A model generated the notes under the pieces. The model was not told the origin of the DNA, did not search any database, and worked only from the letters and a program-made list of their open reading frames with translations. A stretch of DNA of 64,000 bases from contig CAXIPT010000010.1 of the NCBI GenBank assembly GCA_964030475.1, forward strand, positions 685,475 through 749,474, read 5' to 3'. A program made the translations under genes and the position numbers. This DNA is from Tethya wilhelma. Lineage: Eukaryota; Porifera; Demospongiae; Tethyida; Tethyidae. Below are positions 1-10,815 of this stretch, piece after piece; within the stretch, counting starts at the first letter, position 1; each line of letters begins with the position of its first letter.

Positions 1-110
1 ATAAAAATGAAGTAGTCATGTGCCGAAACTGAGACCCTACCTTGTTCCAATACTTTTTACCGCACTGCCCATTCCTACACTACTTATTTTTTCAAAATTT
101 TTACTACTTG
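1..110 (-). repeat. End unit of repeat family B (MITE-like)
   Basis: This is about 105 bp of a unit that recurs at least a dozen times in the window. Its hallmarks are a TCATGTGCCGAAATTGAGAC-like block, a TAGGAATGGGC-like block (here in reverse complement) and a TTTTTACTACTTG end. The unit is cut by the window start. It lies directly against the 3' coding end of the beta-helix pseudogene and replaces the rest of that gene. Confidence 0.85.
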
Positions 111-1430
111 TATAATTATTAGAGAGGCATGGGTCACATTTACAATTACAAGTAGACTGATCTACAATAAAACCAATTGGACAAGTGCAGAGAACAAACA
201 ACATATCAATGATGATTTGAGACTTAGCAATTCTTGAATCTCTCTCAAGATTCAACACTAGTTGCTCTGAATCACCCGGTATTGATAGTGTAGTTTAAGA
301 CTGTGCAGTTTGAAGTTGTGTTCTGAATGTCCTCTCCTTCAGCTAGTCCACCAGGGTTTGATGACAATGCTCTCACTGAAGATGGAACTGGATTTCTGAC
401 TTGGTCCACAGCAACTACTGATACATTGAAACTTAATTGAAGTGTTTTCTTTAATGTATATGTTGTTGGAGGTTTATCACAATCTATTTGGTTGTTTGTA
501 CATAAGCATACACGAACAGGTTCTGATGATATCTTAGACTGTAGAGTAGCATTGGCCCTGAGGTTGGTAATTTGTGTTAGATATGATGTTGCATTAATAT
601 AGGTGTTCTGATACTTGTTGAACACCTGTGCACTAGGACTGACTGTACACCTGTCTAACAGACCTCCAAATATTGATGCACCAGATATTCTAGCTGAGTC
701 ATTAGCAAAAAATGTATTTTGAACAATTAAGTCTGTGTAGCTCGCATTATGTGAGGCTAGGTCTTGAAAAAAGCATTCGGTTGACCCTAATTGTCCTCCA
801 GTTATATAGTCTTATTGTTGAGCCACTAGCATAGATTCCTCCTCCCTTTGTTGCAACAATATTTTCTGATATTATTGTATTAATTGCTACCTTCAAAATT
901 CAACACACTCTGATTAGCATATATCCCTCCACCACACAGAGCTGAATTGTTAGAGAGGAGACTATTCAAAGTAATAGTTCTATACTGGACATAAATTATA
1001 CCTCCTTGGCTAGTTGCGTGGTTGTGGTTAAAGATACTGTTGTTGATTTCATTGACACTATCAGTAGCACTACCAAGGAACAGTACACCACCATTGTGGG
1101 CTGTGTTAATTGCTACTGAAAACACTATTATGTATGCTAATACTACCACTGTCTGTGTTGATTGCACCGCCATGAGTAGATACACTATTGTTGCTAAAAT
1201 TGCTGCCATTAATCATAATTCTACCACTGAATGTCCATACTGCACCACCGTCATCACCTGCTGTGTTGTTTCTGAAATTACTACCATTTATACTAATACT
1301 ACCACTGCCTGTCTATATTGCACCACCACCTACTGAGTTTCTACTGAAACCACAGCTATGGAATATGTTAGTGTTAACACACAATGTCTTTATTGCACTA
1401 CTGTGCAAACCCCAAGGTATGAATATTCAT
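111..1430 (-). pseudogene. Decayed beta-helix (Pmp-like) membrane protein, C-terminal ectodomain
   Basis: Minus-strand reading gives pieces closely related to the large gene at 46648-52175. They include beta-helix repeats with GGAI/GGAV and FxxN motifs (about 880-1400), a VAVDQVRNPVPS block (about 400-450) and a Cys-rich CPIGF...C.CDPCLS block (about 125-180). The pieces are in different frames, and stop codons interrupt the repeat part (for example a TAG within a GGAI unit near 1315), so the copy is broken. No signal peptide exon or membrane domain is present. A family-B repeat end truncates it at 110. It was probably a paralogue of the 46648-52175 receptor. Identification is by similarity inside the window only. 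Confidence 0.75.
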
Positions 1431-2522
1431 AAAAACTACGCAATTTAAATTATGTGTAGTAATCTGATTGGAGCTGCCCTGTACAGTTTAGCAGGAACAA
1501 TTAAGTCAAGTATATGCGTGATCCCAAACCCTTCCTTAATTTCCTAGTGAAGAGTCTGGCACGTCAGCCTATTACTATACATAGTGTTAGAATTATCCTT
1601 TCAGACAGTCTGAGAATAATATAACAAGCATAAAAGTTGGGATTTCAGGTATAATTACACAATTAGTCAACAATTGGATAGTTTGATAAGTTGAAGCAGG
1701 ACCTGGAATTTGAAGTTATTGATGCTGACTGAATGCTGGAACCAAGGTTTCGATTTCTACAAAGATCTATGTAATCAAATTACATGCAATTAAGCTAGGA
1801 GCACACTAAAATCAACTTGAAGATAATTAAGGTATGTGCATGTATGAACCAATAAAGACTTAATTTAAATTATATATAGACCCGTTTACACTTGCACTTA
1901 ATTCGGTTTAAATGCATGGATGCACATTAATTTGCTTTGGCTCGATCATTTACACGTGTATAATACAAATCACTTACATCTTTGTGGTAGGTAAATACCA
2001 AGCTGGATTGAAACCGGATTGACAAAGTAACTTGGTGTACATTAATTAGAATTGAAATTTATCAAGCAGAAATATTCTTTTTTGCAAGCGAAAAAACAAA
2101 GTAAGACTCAAAACAAGTTTATTTTGAGTAGAAGTATAGCTTTCCTGTTTTTCCTTGAGTGCCTTCTTTCTCCAAAATGTATATAAATTAATATAATTTC
2201 TGCTAAATAATATTAATAATTACAGGGATAAGGCAACCACATACAACAATATATCACCAATAAAATAAAGCTTCATTGATGAACTCAGCCAGGATGCATA
2301 TGAACATTATGAATTGCATAATATTATGTGTACAAACATAATATATGTTGTCAGCAAAGAATAACATATTAATCAGTGTGGATAGAGACTATACTGATTA
2401 AAAATTTAAACCACCAGATCAAAGCTTTTCTGCTAACCAGCCAATATCTCTTAGAGCACATATTATAATAGAGTTTGAAGCTATATACAAGATAAAACCA
2501 AAATTTACACATCTTCGACCCA
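1431..2522. other. Intergenic stretch, no recognisable gene
   Basis: AT-rich sequence between two divergently oriented beta-helix gene remnants. I see no coding exon, RNA gene or clear repeat here. It may contain the promoter of the plus-strand gene starting at 2523, but no TATA motif stands out. Confidence 0.4.
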
Positions 2523-3407
2523 ATGACTACTAACTTAAAAGTGATTTTGTTTTTAGTTCCATTGGTGCTTGCATCTGCTAAGACCTACTATGTCACACCA
2601 TCATCAAATACCCCATGTCCTGAAGAAGGTATGCCTTGCTTCACTCTCTCCCAATATGCTAACAAACCTAATGACTACTTTGCCTCCTACACCACCTTGA
2701 TATTTCTACAAGGGAACCATAACCTCGATTCGATATTAATCGTTCAAAATGTCTCATTTTTGGTTGTTACGTCTAATTCTAATACACTCTTTTGTTCTGA
2801 TACAATGATAAGCTGCTATGAGTTTGCTCGGCTCAATTTTGAGTCAATCAATGTTATTAGCATGAGGGGAATAGCACTCTTAGGGTGTGTGAATAATGAG
2901 ATCATCAGCGTTGATGAGCTTTCAGTGGAAAATTGCAGTTTTGATGGTCAGGGACGTAATGGAACTGGACTCAATATAGTTGAGGTGTCCACTGTCAACA
3001 TTGAGAAAAGCTCTTTCTATTCCAATAGTGACAGGGCAATTGCTGTTCAAAATGCGACTCAATTTTTAATTTCAAATTGCAAGTTCCGAAACAATACTAC
3101 CGGTAGAAATATTACTGCACAAGGTGGAGCAGTGTATGCTAAGTCATGTCTCAATATCACTATAGTCAATAGTTCACTGAACAATAACACTGTGACTGAA
3201 GTCCAGTTTGGAGCTGGTGGAGCAGTGTTTGCCAGCGCATGTCGTATTCTCACTATAGTCAATAGCTTACTCAACAGCAACACCGTGACTGGAGTTCAGT
3301 TTGGATCTGGTGTGTCTTATCAAGGTATTATGCATAACCCAAATCAAGTGCAACAAAAGTCTTATATGTCCAACTACTTTATAAATGGACCCCAAAAACC
3401 TCCATAA
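2523..3407 (+). pseudogene. 5' fragment of a beta-helix (Pmp-like) surface protein
   Basis: The ATG at 2523 opens a frame of 294 residues. Residues 1-20 form a hydrophobic signal peptide, followed by the family's N-terminal block YYVTPSSNTPCP, which matches YYIIPGDNTTCP in the 46648-52175 gene. A QNVS segment and the first beta-helix turns come next, with SLNNNTV and GGAVYA/GGAVFA units near residues 200-260. Homology stops near 3312. The last 30 codons run into sequence that is antisense to the end of the neighbouring sulfatase, so the frame closes by accident. The repeats, Cys-rich region and membrane helices of the full protein are missing. It is a truncated duplicate unless a splice donor near 3311 joins it to an exon I cannot see. 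Confidence 0.7.
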
Positions 3408-4894
3408 TCATTCATTGCCTTTTCACAGGCTTTAGGTGATTTTTTGCCTCGTTGAGGGTTAAAGTATGTTTTCTGGTACTTCTCTAGTTTGGATTGCATT
3501 TCACTTAACATTGTTGGATTCTTTTTAGCCAGATTAATGTACTCGTATGGATCATCTTTAATATTAAATAAACACCCATCACCACAATCTTCTTGTATGT
3601 GTATCTTTTTCTCTTCTGTAGTGGAATTAGGATATTGTGGCCCTTCCCAGACACTGTAGCCAACACGTCCAGTAATGATTTTATAGTCTCCACTGATCAA
3701 GGTGTTATGACTCAGAGGAACATCAGTACGAGGAGAAGTTGTTGTCTGTCCTGAAATAAATGGCCACATATTGAGGCTATCAATGGGTGGAAGCTTAGCT
3801 TTAGCTGCTGACTCATCTTTTGGATCAACTCCAGCTAGAGCACAGAAGGTTGCATACCAGTCACTGATGTGAACATACCCATCAGTCTTTTGTCCTCTCA
3901 TCTTTTCAGGAAGGAATCCCCCTGATACAAATCCGTTCACTCTTACACCACCTTGCCAGTCAGAAAATTTGCCACCCTTTAGTGGAAAGTTGTTTGCAGC
4001 AATATGAATAGGTCCACCATTATCACTGCTAACAACCAGGAGCAAATTGTCCCACATTCCTTTATCTTTGAGTGCCTTAGTCAAGTTCCCCATAATATCA
4101 TCCATGTATTTTACCATTGCATGATACGATCTGCGTGGCTCATAGTCAATAAAGTTAAATTTGTCCAAGTATCTTTGGGGAACTTCAAGTGGTGAATGAA
4201 TAAGATGAGGTGCGTAGAAAAGAAATAGAGGCTTAGTAGCATCATGCTCACTTAGTACTTTGAATACTCTTTCAGTAAATAAAGCTTCCTCATATTTGTC
4301 TGCTCCAGTACCATTCACCCCAGTTGCTGGTTTGTCAGTGTCCCATAAATCAACAACAGGTGTTTTGTTACAACTTTCATACGTTTCATCATAATAATCA
4401 TTAACACCATTTAGATATCCAAAAGAGGATTCAAATCCTCGTCCTGTTGGAATGTGATCTTGAGTTGCTCCTCCTGCATGCCATTTGCCCACTTGGTGAG
4501 CAGAATATCCAGCCCCTTTCAACTTGGTTGCTATGCCAGTCATGTTGCGAGGGATACCAGCGTATCCAGATACAGGATCATTAGGATTGTAAGGTTGGAT
4601 GTCTTGGTTCTGGTCGTTTACATGAATAGGTAGTCTTCCAGATATCAGTGATGATCTTGATGGAGAGCAAAACTGAAAGACGTAATTCTGATTTAGTTCC
4701 AGTCCATCTTTGACTAAACTATCAAAGTTTGGAGTGTCAACCTCTTTAGTTGGTGGATCTCTGTGGTAGCCAACATTAGCCCATCCCCAATCATCCACTA
4801 GCACAAAGAGAATGTGAGGTTTGGTATCATTTTCTATGCAAAATGCCAAAGCAACATTAAACAACAGAAAAACAATCTTTGCTACTTTAGCCAT
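3374..4894 (-). CDS. Secreted arylsulfatase (ARSB/I/J-like), copy 1
   Basis: A single-exon frame of 506 residues from the ATG at 4894. A further in-frame ATG at 4924 would add 10 residues, but the downstream Met aligns with the signal peptide start of the paralogues and is preferred. A hydrophobic signal peptide is followed by KPHILFVLVDDWGW, with the Asp pair that binds calcium. The sulfatase signature CSPSRSSLISGR holds the Cys converted to formylglycine. GYSAHQVGKWHAG is the second signature, and SSDNGGP supplies the distal metal ligands. Family knowledge: such enzymes hydrolyse sulfate esters of glycans in lysosomes or outside the cell. It is in tandem with a second copy 176 bp from its stop-distal end. 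Its last codons overlap the antisense tail of the truncated beta-helix frame. The substrate cannot be told from sequence. Confidence 0.93.
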   Translation of the reverse strand: MAKVAKIVFLLFNVALAFCIENDTKPHILFVLVDDWGWANVGYHRDPPTKEVDTPNFDSLVKDGLELNQNYVFQFCSPSRSSLISGRLPIHVNDQNQDIQPYNPNDPVSGYAGIPRNMTGIATKLKGAGYSAHQVGKWHAGGATQDHIPTGRGFESSFGYLNGVNDYYDETYESCNKTPVVDLWDTDKPATGVNGTGADKYEEALFTERVFKVLSEHDATKPLFLFYAPHLIHSPLEVPQRYLDKFNFIDYEPRRSYHAMVKYMDDIMGNLTKALKDKGMWDNLLLVVSSDNGGPIHIAANNFPLKGGKFSDWQGGVRVNGFVSGGFLPEKMRGQKTDGYVHISDWYATFCALAGVDPKDESAAKAKLPPIDSLNMWPFISGQTTTSPRTDVPLSHNTLISGDYKIITGRVGYSVWEGPQYPNSTTEEKKIHIQEDCGDGCLFNIKDDPYEYINLAKKNPTMLSEMQSKLEKYQKTYFNPQRGKKSPKACEKAMNDYGGFWGPFIK

Positions 4895-5100
4895 CTTTAA
4901 GACCAAGCATAATATAACATTCATAGCTAATTATTCACCTAATATTGTTCATCATTCATAGTTATTATCATGCACATGACACATTGTATGAATTGCATTA
5001 TCTAGTTAATTGTAACTGCAGATAAACAAACACATAAGCTTCACAGATAAAGTTCGAAATTAGAAAGAAAACTAGTGTAACATGTTTAGTGTGTACTATA

Positions 5101-6612
5101 CTAATGGACAAATGGCCCCCAAAATGAACCATACTGACCCAAAGACATATCACATGCAGCAGGTGAATGAGTTCCACGGTTTGGATTGAAGTATCCCTTT
5201 TGATACGTTTGCAATTTAGATTGCATCTCTTTCAAAACATCTGGCGTCTTTGCTGCTATATTATTGTACTCAAGTGGATCACTTTGGATGTTATACAGGC
5301 ATCCGTCATCACCACAGTGTTCTGTTGCTTTGACTCCTCCGTTAGGATGTGTCTTGTTAGGATTTTGAGGTCCAGTCCATCCAGCCTGGTCTACATTTCC
5401 AACAAGAATCTTGTACTCACCACTAATCAATGCATTGTGACTCAGAGGAATATCAGTACGGGGAGAAGTAGAGTTTTGTCCAGAAATTAGCGGCCACATG
5501 TTGAGACTATCAATAGGAGGAAGTTTGGCTTTAGCTGCCCTTTTGTCTGTTGGATCCACACCAGCAATAGCACAGAATGTCGCATACCAGTCAGCTAGGT
5601 GAATGTATCCTTCAGTTTTCTGTCCTTTCATCTTCTCAGGGAGGTACCCTCCAGACACGAAAGCATTAACTCGTACCCCACCTTGCCAGTCAGAATATTT
5701 TCCACCCTTTAAAGGAAAATTATTGGCTGTGTTCAAAGGTCCACCATTGTCACCACTCAACACAAACAGTGTATTGTCCCACATACCTTGCTGTTGTAGT
5801 GTATCTCTCAGTTCACCTATAATGTCATCCAAGTACTTTGTCATAGCATGATAGGTCTGTCTCGATGGATCATCAATGAATTTATACATGTCCTCATACT
5901 TTTTAGGAACTTGAAGAGGAGCATGAACCAAGTGAGGTGCATAATAGAGAAACAATGGTGCTATGGATTTGTTGTAGTTCTTCACTATATTCAATAGTCG
6001 TTCTTTGAATAGTGTTTCTTCGTAGTCAGTTCCATTCTTTCCTGTTGCTGGTTTGTCAGTGTCCCAAAAATCAACTAATGCAGTTCCATTGCATTTTGAC
6101 ACACCAAACAATTCAGTGTAGTAGTCATTATATCCATTCAAGTAGCCAAATGAAGTATTGAATCCTCTACCAATAGGTAGCTGTTCAAACAATGCTGCTC
6201 CAGCATGCCACTTTCCTACTTGATGAGAAATGTATCCTGCTTCATTCATTTTTGTAGCAATGACTGTCATGTTTCGAGGGATACCTCCAAATCCAGACAC
6301 AGGGTCCTTGGGATTGTAGTGGTCTAGTGGTGTGTTGAGATCATTAACGTGAATTGGCAGCCTGCCACTCAAAAATGATGACCTTGAAGGTGAACAGAAC
6401 TTGTACGCATAATGCTGGTCGAGTTCCAGTCCATCTTTGACTAAACCATCAATATTTGGAGTGTCCACCTCTTTAGTCGGTGGATCTCTGTGATAGCCGA
6501 CATTAGCCCACCCCCAGTCATCCACTAGCACGAACACAATGTGAGGCTTGGAATCACTTGATTTGCTATAAGCAATAGCAAAATTTAGCAACAGAAAAGC
6601 AATTTTTAGCAC
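5101..6612 (-). CDS. Secreted arylsulfatase, copy 2, without a visible ATG
   Basis: An open frame of about 503 residues, very similar to copies 1 and 3. It has a hydrophobic leader, KPHIVFVLVDDWGW, the formylglycine signature CSPSRSSFLSGR, GYISHQVGKWHAG and GDNGGP, and it ends in FWGPFVH. All catalytic signatures are intact. The frame as listed begins with GTG at 6612. There is no in-frame ATG between the upstream stop and the signature region. At the position aligned with the alternative upstream ATG of copy 1 the codon is ATA (6628-6630). Either the first exon lies further upstream, a non-ATG start is used, or the start has been lost and this is a very young pseudogene. It is a tandem duplicate in the same orientation as copy 1. 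Confidence 0.85.
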   Translation of the reverse strand: MLKIAFLLLNFAIAYSKSSDSKPHIVFVLVDDWGWANVGYHRDPPTKEVDTPNIDGLVKDGLELDQHYAYKFCSPSRSSFLSGRLPIHVNDLNTPLDHYNPKDPVSGFGGIPRNMTVIATKMNEAGYISHQVGKWHAGAALFEQLPIGRGFNTSFGYLNGYNDYYTELFGVSKCNGTALVDFWDTDKPATGKNGTDYEETLFKERLLNIVKNYNKSIAPLFLYYAPHLVHAPLQVPKKYEDMYKFIDDPSRQTYHAMTKYLDDIIGELRDTLQQQGMWDNTLFVLSGDNGGPLNTANNFPLKGGKYSDWQGGVRVNAFVSGGYLPEKMKGQKTEGYIHLADWYATFCAIAGVDPTDKRAAKAKLPPIDSLNMWPLISGQNSTSPRTDIPLSHNALISGEYKILVGNVDQAGWTGPQNPNKTHPNGGVKATEHCGDDGCLYNIQSDPLEYNNIAAKTPDVLKEMQSKLQTYQKGYFNPNRGTHSPAACDMSLGQYGSFWGPFVH

Positions 6613-6630
6613 CAGTATAACTATGTTTAT

Positions 6631-8174
6631 ATAATTTGTGTTGAAATTTCAAAGCCTAATGGCCATGACTATATTCATTGTCACATGTTTATATCACATG
6701 CCTAATTCATCACAGTAAATCTACTTCTACATAATTGTATCACATTATGCAAATTTTCTTCTTTTTGATCAGTAACCATTGACTTTCATAGTAGAACTAG
6801 AAGTGTGTGGCATTACTTGCCACTATGAACTGTAGCTTAGTCGGACAATCCCCTGAGGCTTGTCACTTCTTCCATATAAACTTTGGCTCTCTGGCCTCGT
6901 CCCATGCATGAAGGCCTAAAAAGGAGGAGTCTGGGGACCTAGGGATGAGGGGGCTTAGGGGCTAGGAATTACGTAGCCTACATGAGTAAATAAATTAACT
7001 AGAACTTAGGTATACAGATGTATGTTAGTAGGTTTGAGTGTGTCATGATGCTGTTTACTATATTTTATAGCTAAGTGGACAGCTGCTAAACTGTCTCATT
7101 GCTGCTCTATACAATTTTACTGTATAGTTGTTTCTTTGCCATAGTGCTAACTGTAAAATTCAGTTCTCATTTTCCAAGATAGGTAGTTCTCAATAGCCTC
7201 TTTCCCAGGCTCCCCTTTGATGACAGATCATATGAGTAAATCCCCAGTAAGTATTACTATGAATGCTCCTTGCTGATCATGCATGACCCTGTGTGCATGA
7301 ATACAACAATTGAGAATGATCACATAATTATGCATGATGATAAAACGGAATTATAGCTACTTGTACATGTAGCATCCGACAGTCAGTTCTCATGTTTCAT
7401 TACAAGGTTCATGCGTAATAAAACACGACCTTTAATCATAAGGTTTCACTTGTTCATTCAGAAAGCTCCCGAACTGTGTCAATTCTCATGTTAGGAATAC
7501 TGATCACAAGCTTTTAGGCACAGCAATAATACAAGATACTTGTAATTTTAAGCTTCCACTTGTTTATTTTGAAAGCTTCCAAACAGTGTATATGAACATG
7601 TTTTACTGTATTATCTGTTTTTGTCATTGATTGCGCAACATGTGATTGTTGTAATTCTAAGCTTCCACTTGTTAGAGAGCTCCTATAGATAGTCATGTGA
7701 GGCTTACCAATGTTGCTGATTACAATTCTACTTGTTTTGAAAGCTGCTAAAGAGATAGGCTTAAACTAAACTAAGTGATTAGGGTCTTTTGTCAATGACT
7801 ATTATAAAGCCACAAGATCAAAAATTGCAATAGTCTTTGCAATTCTTTTTCAGTATGTAATTGCTTGTAGCAAATTCTATTTTCAACTCAGATTCAGGGT
7901 AGTAACAGCAGAACAATTTCTTTAGGTACAAACTCAATCATTGTACGTCTCGCACATAATTATTAACAGGCCTATTATTATACTTGCTGCAGCACAGATC
8001 CTCAGTTGCATGTTTATCTCCAGGAGGTTTAGAGAAATTTCAAAATGAGAATAAAACGCTTAGCCCTACTACATCAGGATAATTGAATAAAAACTGCAAC
8101 AAAGGTTCCTCAACAGTAACAGTATCCCATTATAAGAATAAACAAACCCAGCCGGCCTTACTGAGACTACGTGT
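6631..8174. other. Intergenic, no gene seen
   Basis: AT-rich DNA upstream of sulfatase copy 2 that would hold its promoter or first exon if one exists. Apart from the degenerate tandem repeat at 7438-7740 I see no structure I can name. Confidence 0.4.
7438..7740. repeat. Degenerate tandem repeat, unit about 105-110 bp
   Basis: The phrase AAGCTTCCACTTGTT, followed by a GAAAGCT block and an AACATGT-like stretch, recurs with variation at about 7440, 7550 and 7660, and a weaker copy begins near 7720. The copies are in the same orientation and evenly spaced. No coding potential. Confidence 0.5.
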
Positions 8175-8405
8175 TTTCATCTTTGTTATGTCATGTGATA
8201 TATACCTCCAAATCCGTACAAATATATACTTGCTGAGATCATATTATTGATATGAATTGGCACTTGAAAATGATGACCGTTTCAAAGTGAATTTTCCATT
8301 CATATTTCAGTTCATCTTCAAATATCCATGTTAATTTTTTTGGATCTGTGGTAGCTGACACTAAAATTAGCCCATCCAACTACTAAGTGAGGACTTTGCT
8401 TGATA
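8175..8405 (-). pseudogene. Arylsulfatase remnant
   Basis: The plus strand here keeps a string of short blocks in the order seen in sulfatase copy 2: ATACCTCCAAATCC, GAATTGGCA, AAATGATGACC, AGTTCATCTT, TTGGATCTGTGGTAGC, ATTAGCCCATCC and AGTGAGGACTTTGCTTG. They correspond to the N-terminal third of the enzyme, but the CSPSR region is destroyed and frames are shifted. It is a third, decayed member of the tandem array, cut off by the family-A repeat at 8408. Confidence 0.75.
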
Positions 8406-8407
8406 TT

Positions 8408-9303
8408 ATCATACGTACGGTAGTACGTATAGTAGGAATGGGCCGACTGTCCCATAGACACCATACAAAATGTTGGGCACTATAAAAATCTAGTTAAACA
8501 AAATTAAACCTTCAAAGGTGCTCAAGGGCCTTACTGACAGATTACCAATTGCATGCAAGGCCTAAAACTCACAAAAACTTTCCTCAGCACTAATAGTGAG
8601 TGCTAGTGGGAAGCCACCATAGTGCCATTTTTGTTCTGCTAACGTGCGTACGTACTTACTAACTGACTTACTTGAAAATGATTTCCAGAGAACCAGAATG
8701 TGTTGAGCCAACTTTGACAGCACAAAGTAAGTTCTTATCATGGGTACTACATTCCTTGATACTCTTTTTTATCTCAAATAGGCCTAAACAAAAACTAGAA
8801 AGCTTTGAAACTTAGTGTATGAATTCATGTACTACAATGCAGCCATCTTTGTATGTAGAGTTCAAAGGTCACTACTGCTGTCCTCCTAGCTGCTACTTAA
8901 GCTTTTTAACCAGTCTCTGATAGTCTCCAAACTGTAGTGTTAAAAAAAGTGAATGAACAAGTAGTAAAAATTTTTAAAATATAAATAGTGTAGGAATGGG
9001 CAGTGCGGTAAAAAGCATTGGAACTAGGCATGTCTCAATTTCGGCACATGACTACTTCATTTTTTATGGCCAACTCTTGGCGGCAGTCCAGTTTAAACCT
9101 TAGCTAACTGATATATTATAACCAATGCAACAATATAAGCTATATTATGGTATACTATAGTAGTACAAATCTTTGCATTTATGACTGTCACATTGAGGAT
9201 CCATATTAGAGATCAAGAAAAAAAAGAAGTAGTCATGTGCCGAAATTGAGACATGCCTAGTTCCAATGCTTTTTTTATGTCTCAATTTTGGCACATGACT
9301 ACT
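8408..9303 (+). repeat. Composite repeat family A (head hairpin + body + inverted B units)
   Basis: It starts with the hairpin ATACGTAC-GGTA-GTACGTAT at 8411-8430. A body shared with 41999-42994 and 55019-56014 follows (markers: CACAATACAAAATGTT-like, GAGTGCTAGTGGGAAGCC, TGTTGAGCCAACTTTGACA). It ends with a B unit (8958-9066) and an inverted B-like palindrome (9222-9303). No open reading frame spans it, so it is non-autonomous. Confidence 0.85.
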
Positions 9304-9310
9304 TCATTTT

Positions 9311-10815
9311 TATCTTTAACCCCTCATAAGAATTGTCATACGGTGAATAGAGATAATATGTTACTAAATAATAATATTGATACAATGGTTCATTACTACA
9401 GCTGAATATATAGAATTTAATGCTGCAGAATTAGTAGCAAAATGATGACTACATAATTGTAGTAGTGAATGTATACGAATTAAACTTTATGATAAGTTTC
9501 AAGCTTTCCATAAAGTTCTTGTTTAGGCACCTAAAAGGAATGTAATACCCAAGAAAGGAGTTATTCTGTGTTGTCAAAGTTGGTTCAATGCATTTTTGCT
9601 TTCTGGAAATTATTTTCGAGTAAGTCGGTTAGGAAGTACCATTAACAGAAAACAAAATAATTATTTATTATTATTATTATCTCAAGAAACACACCACCAA
9701 GAGGTGCAACAGGGAAAATGAGGTAGGGAATAAAAAACGAACTAAAATTAAAGTTCTAAACAGTTATAATATTATAGTACTAGTCACAAGTAGCCTCATA
9801 TCTAGGCTCCTCCTTTACGAATATTTCCTTTGAAAATAAGGAGGGAGAGAGCCTGGTATTAATTATGTGTGTGACGTATGCATTTTGAATAATATTATTT
9901 GCATTGTATGTGGTCGAAGTTTTCCTGGGAGTTACTGCAAGCCGGCATAGAAAGGACAAAACGCTTAAATAAAAGGGTTGTTGTACGCTTGTTTTTAGCA
10001 TTTTCAGCTAGCGAAGACCAGAGAATAAACCCTTTGTTCAACATTTGTGATCGTTAGTTTGTCTGCGTGTCTTGTTGAGGGCTTACTGAAAAATCTAGAC
10101 TAAACACTGAACTGAAAGAGCTGATACAAAAGGCTCGTATTTATCTGCTGTCAAATAGGCATTCATTAGAGGCTACTAGTGTCCTTGGTCTTCTATAATC
10201 CATCTTTATCCACTCGTAGCTCTCTCAGTGTTCTTAGACTGGCAAAAACAATGCTGAAGCCCTGAACTTGGTCACATGAATGTCTTGTACCACTTAGCTT
10301 GCGCCCACCTTGGCCTCCACCTCTACGTCTTGCGTGTGATATATATTTGATACTGGTCTCTCCCTCCTTATTTTCGTAGAAAATATTTGCCAGGGAGGAG
10401 CCGGCTAAGTTACAAGATGAAAGGTCCACACTTGACAACTTTGATTAAAGTAACTTTTGTGGCTTCTCACTAGCGAGTGCCCAGAAAGGTCTCTGTGAGT
10501 TTTAGATAGGCCTCTTTTTTCACCTGGTGAAAAAGGTGGAGTCTAAGATTGTCAGAGACCCTCTGAGCAAATGTTGAAGACTCTTCTATGAATAATTATT
10601 TTTACTACATATTCCACCCATTTCTACTATGATAGGAAAATAGCCATGCATTGCATACTCAATATTGTGATTGTTTATTGCAGCAAAAAATTATTCAAAA
10701 CTGACCTAATAATTTTTAGTTCATAATAATGCAGTTTTTATCAGCGAGCCTAGGCCTATACATATATACAGTATATCTGTTCAGTTCAGCCAGTTCATAT
10801 GATTGATTCAGCTAC
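9311..10815. other. Intergenic with an (ATT)n tract and an inverted-repeat element
   Basis: Contains an (ATT)n microsatellite at about 9660-9681 and the inverted repeat described at 9805-10402. Short frames here have no recognisable similarity. Sequence from about 10440 to 10815 is the 3' flank of the astacin gene. Confidence 0.4.
9805..10402. mobile_element. Probable MITE with about 60-bp inverted ends
   Basis: The left arm (about 9805-9870) carries GGCTCCTCC, then an AATATTT block, GAAAATAAGGAGGGAGAGA and a TATCA-like stretch. The right arm (about 10335-10402) carries the same blocks in reverse complement. Arms are about 80% alike by eye. I could not fix a target duplication. Confidence 0.5.

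Noticed and set aside
1022..1448. Plus-strand frames near the first pseudogene
   Set aside because: Same antisense effect of beta-helix repeats; the minus strand carries the recognisable protein blocks.
3374..6612. Operon of two sulfatases
   Set aside because: Eukaryotic tandem duplicates with their own leaders; no evidence for a shared transcript.
10193..10438. 81-residue frame with an RRRGGGQGGRK basic stretch
   Set aside because: It overlaps the right arm of the inverted-repeat element at 9805-10402 and has no support from splice sites or similarity.
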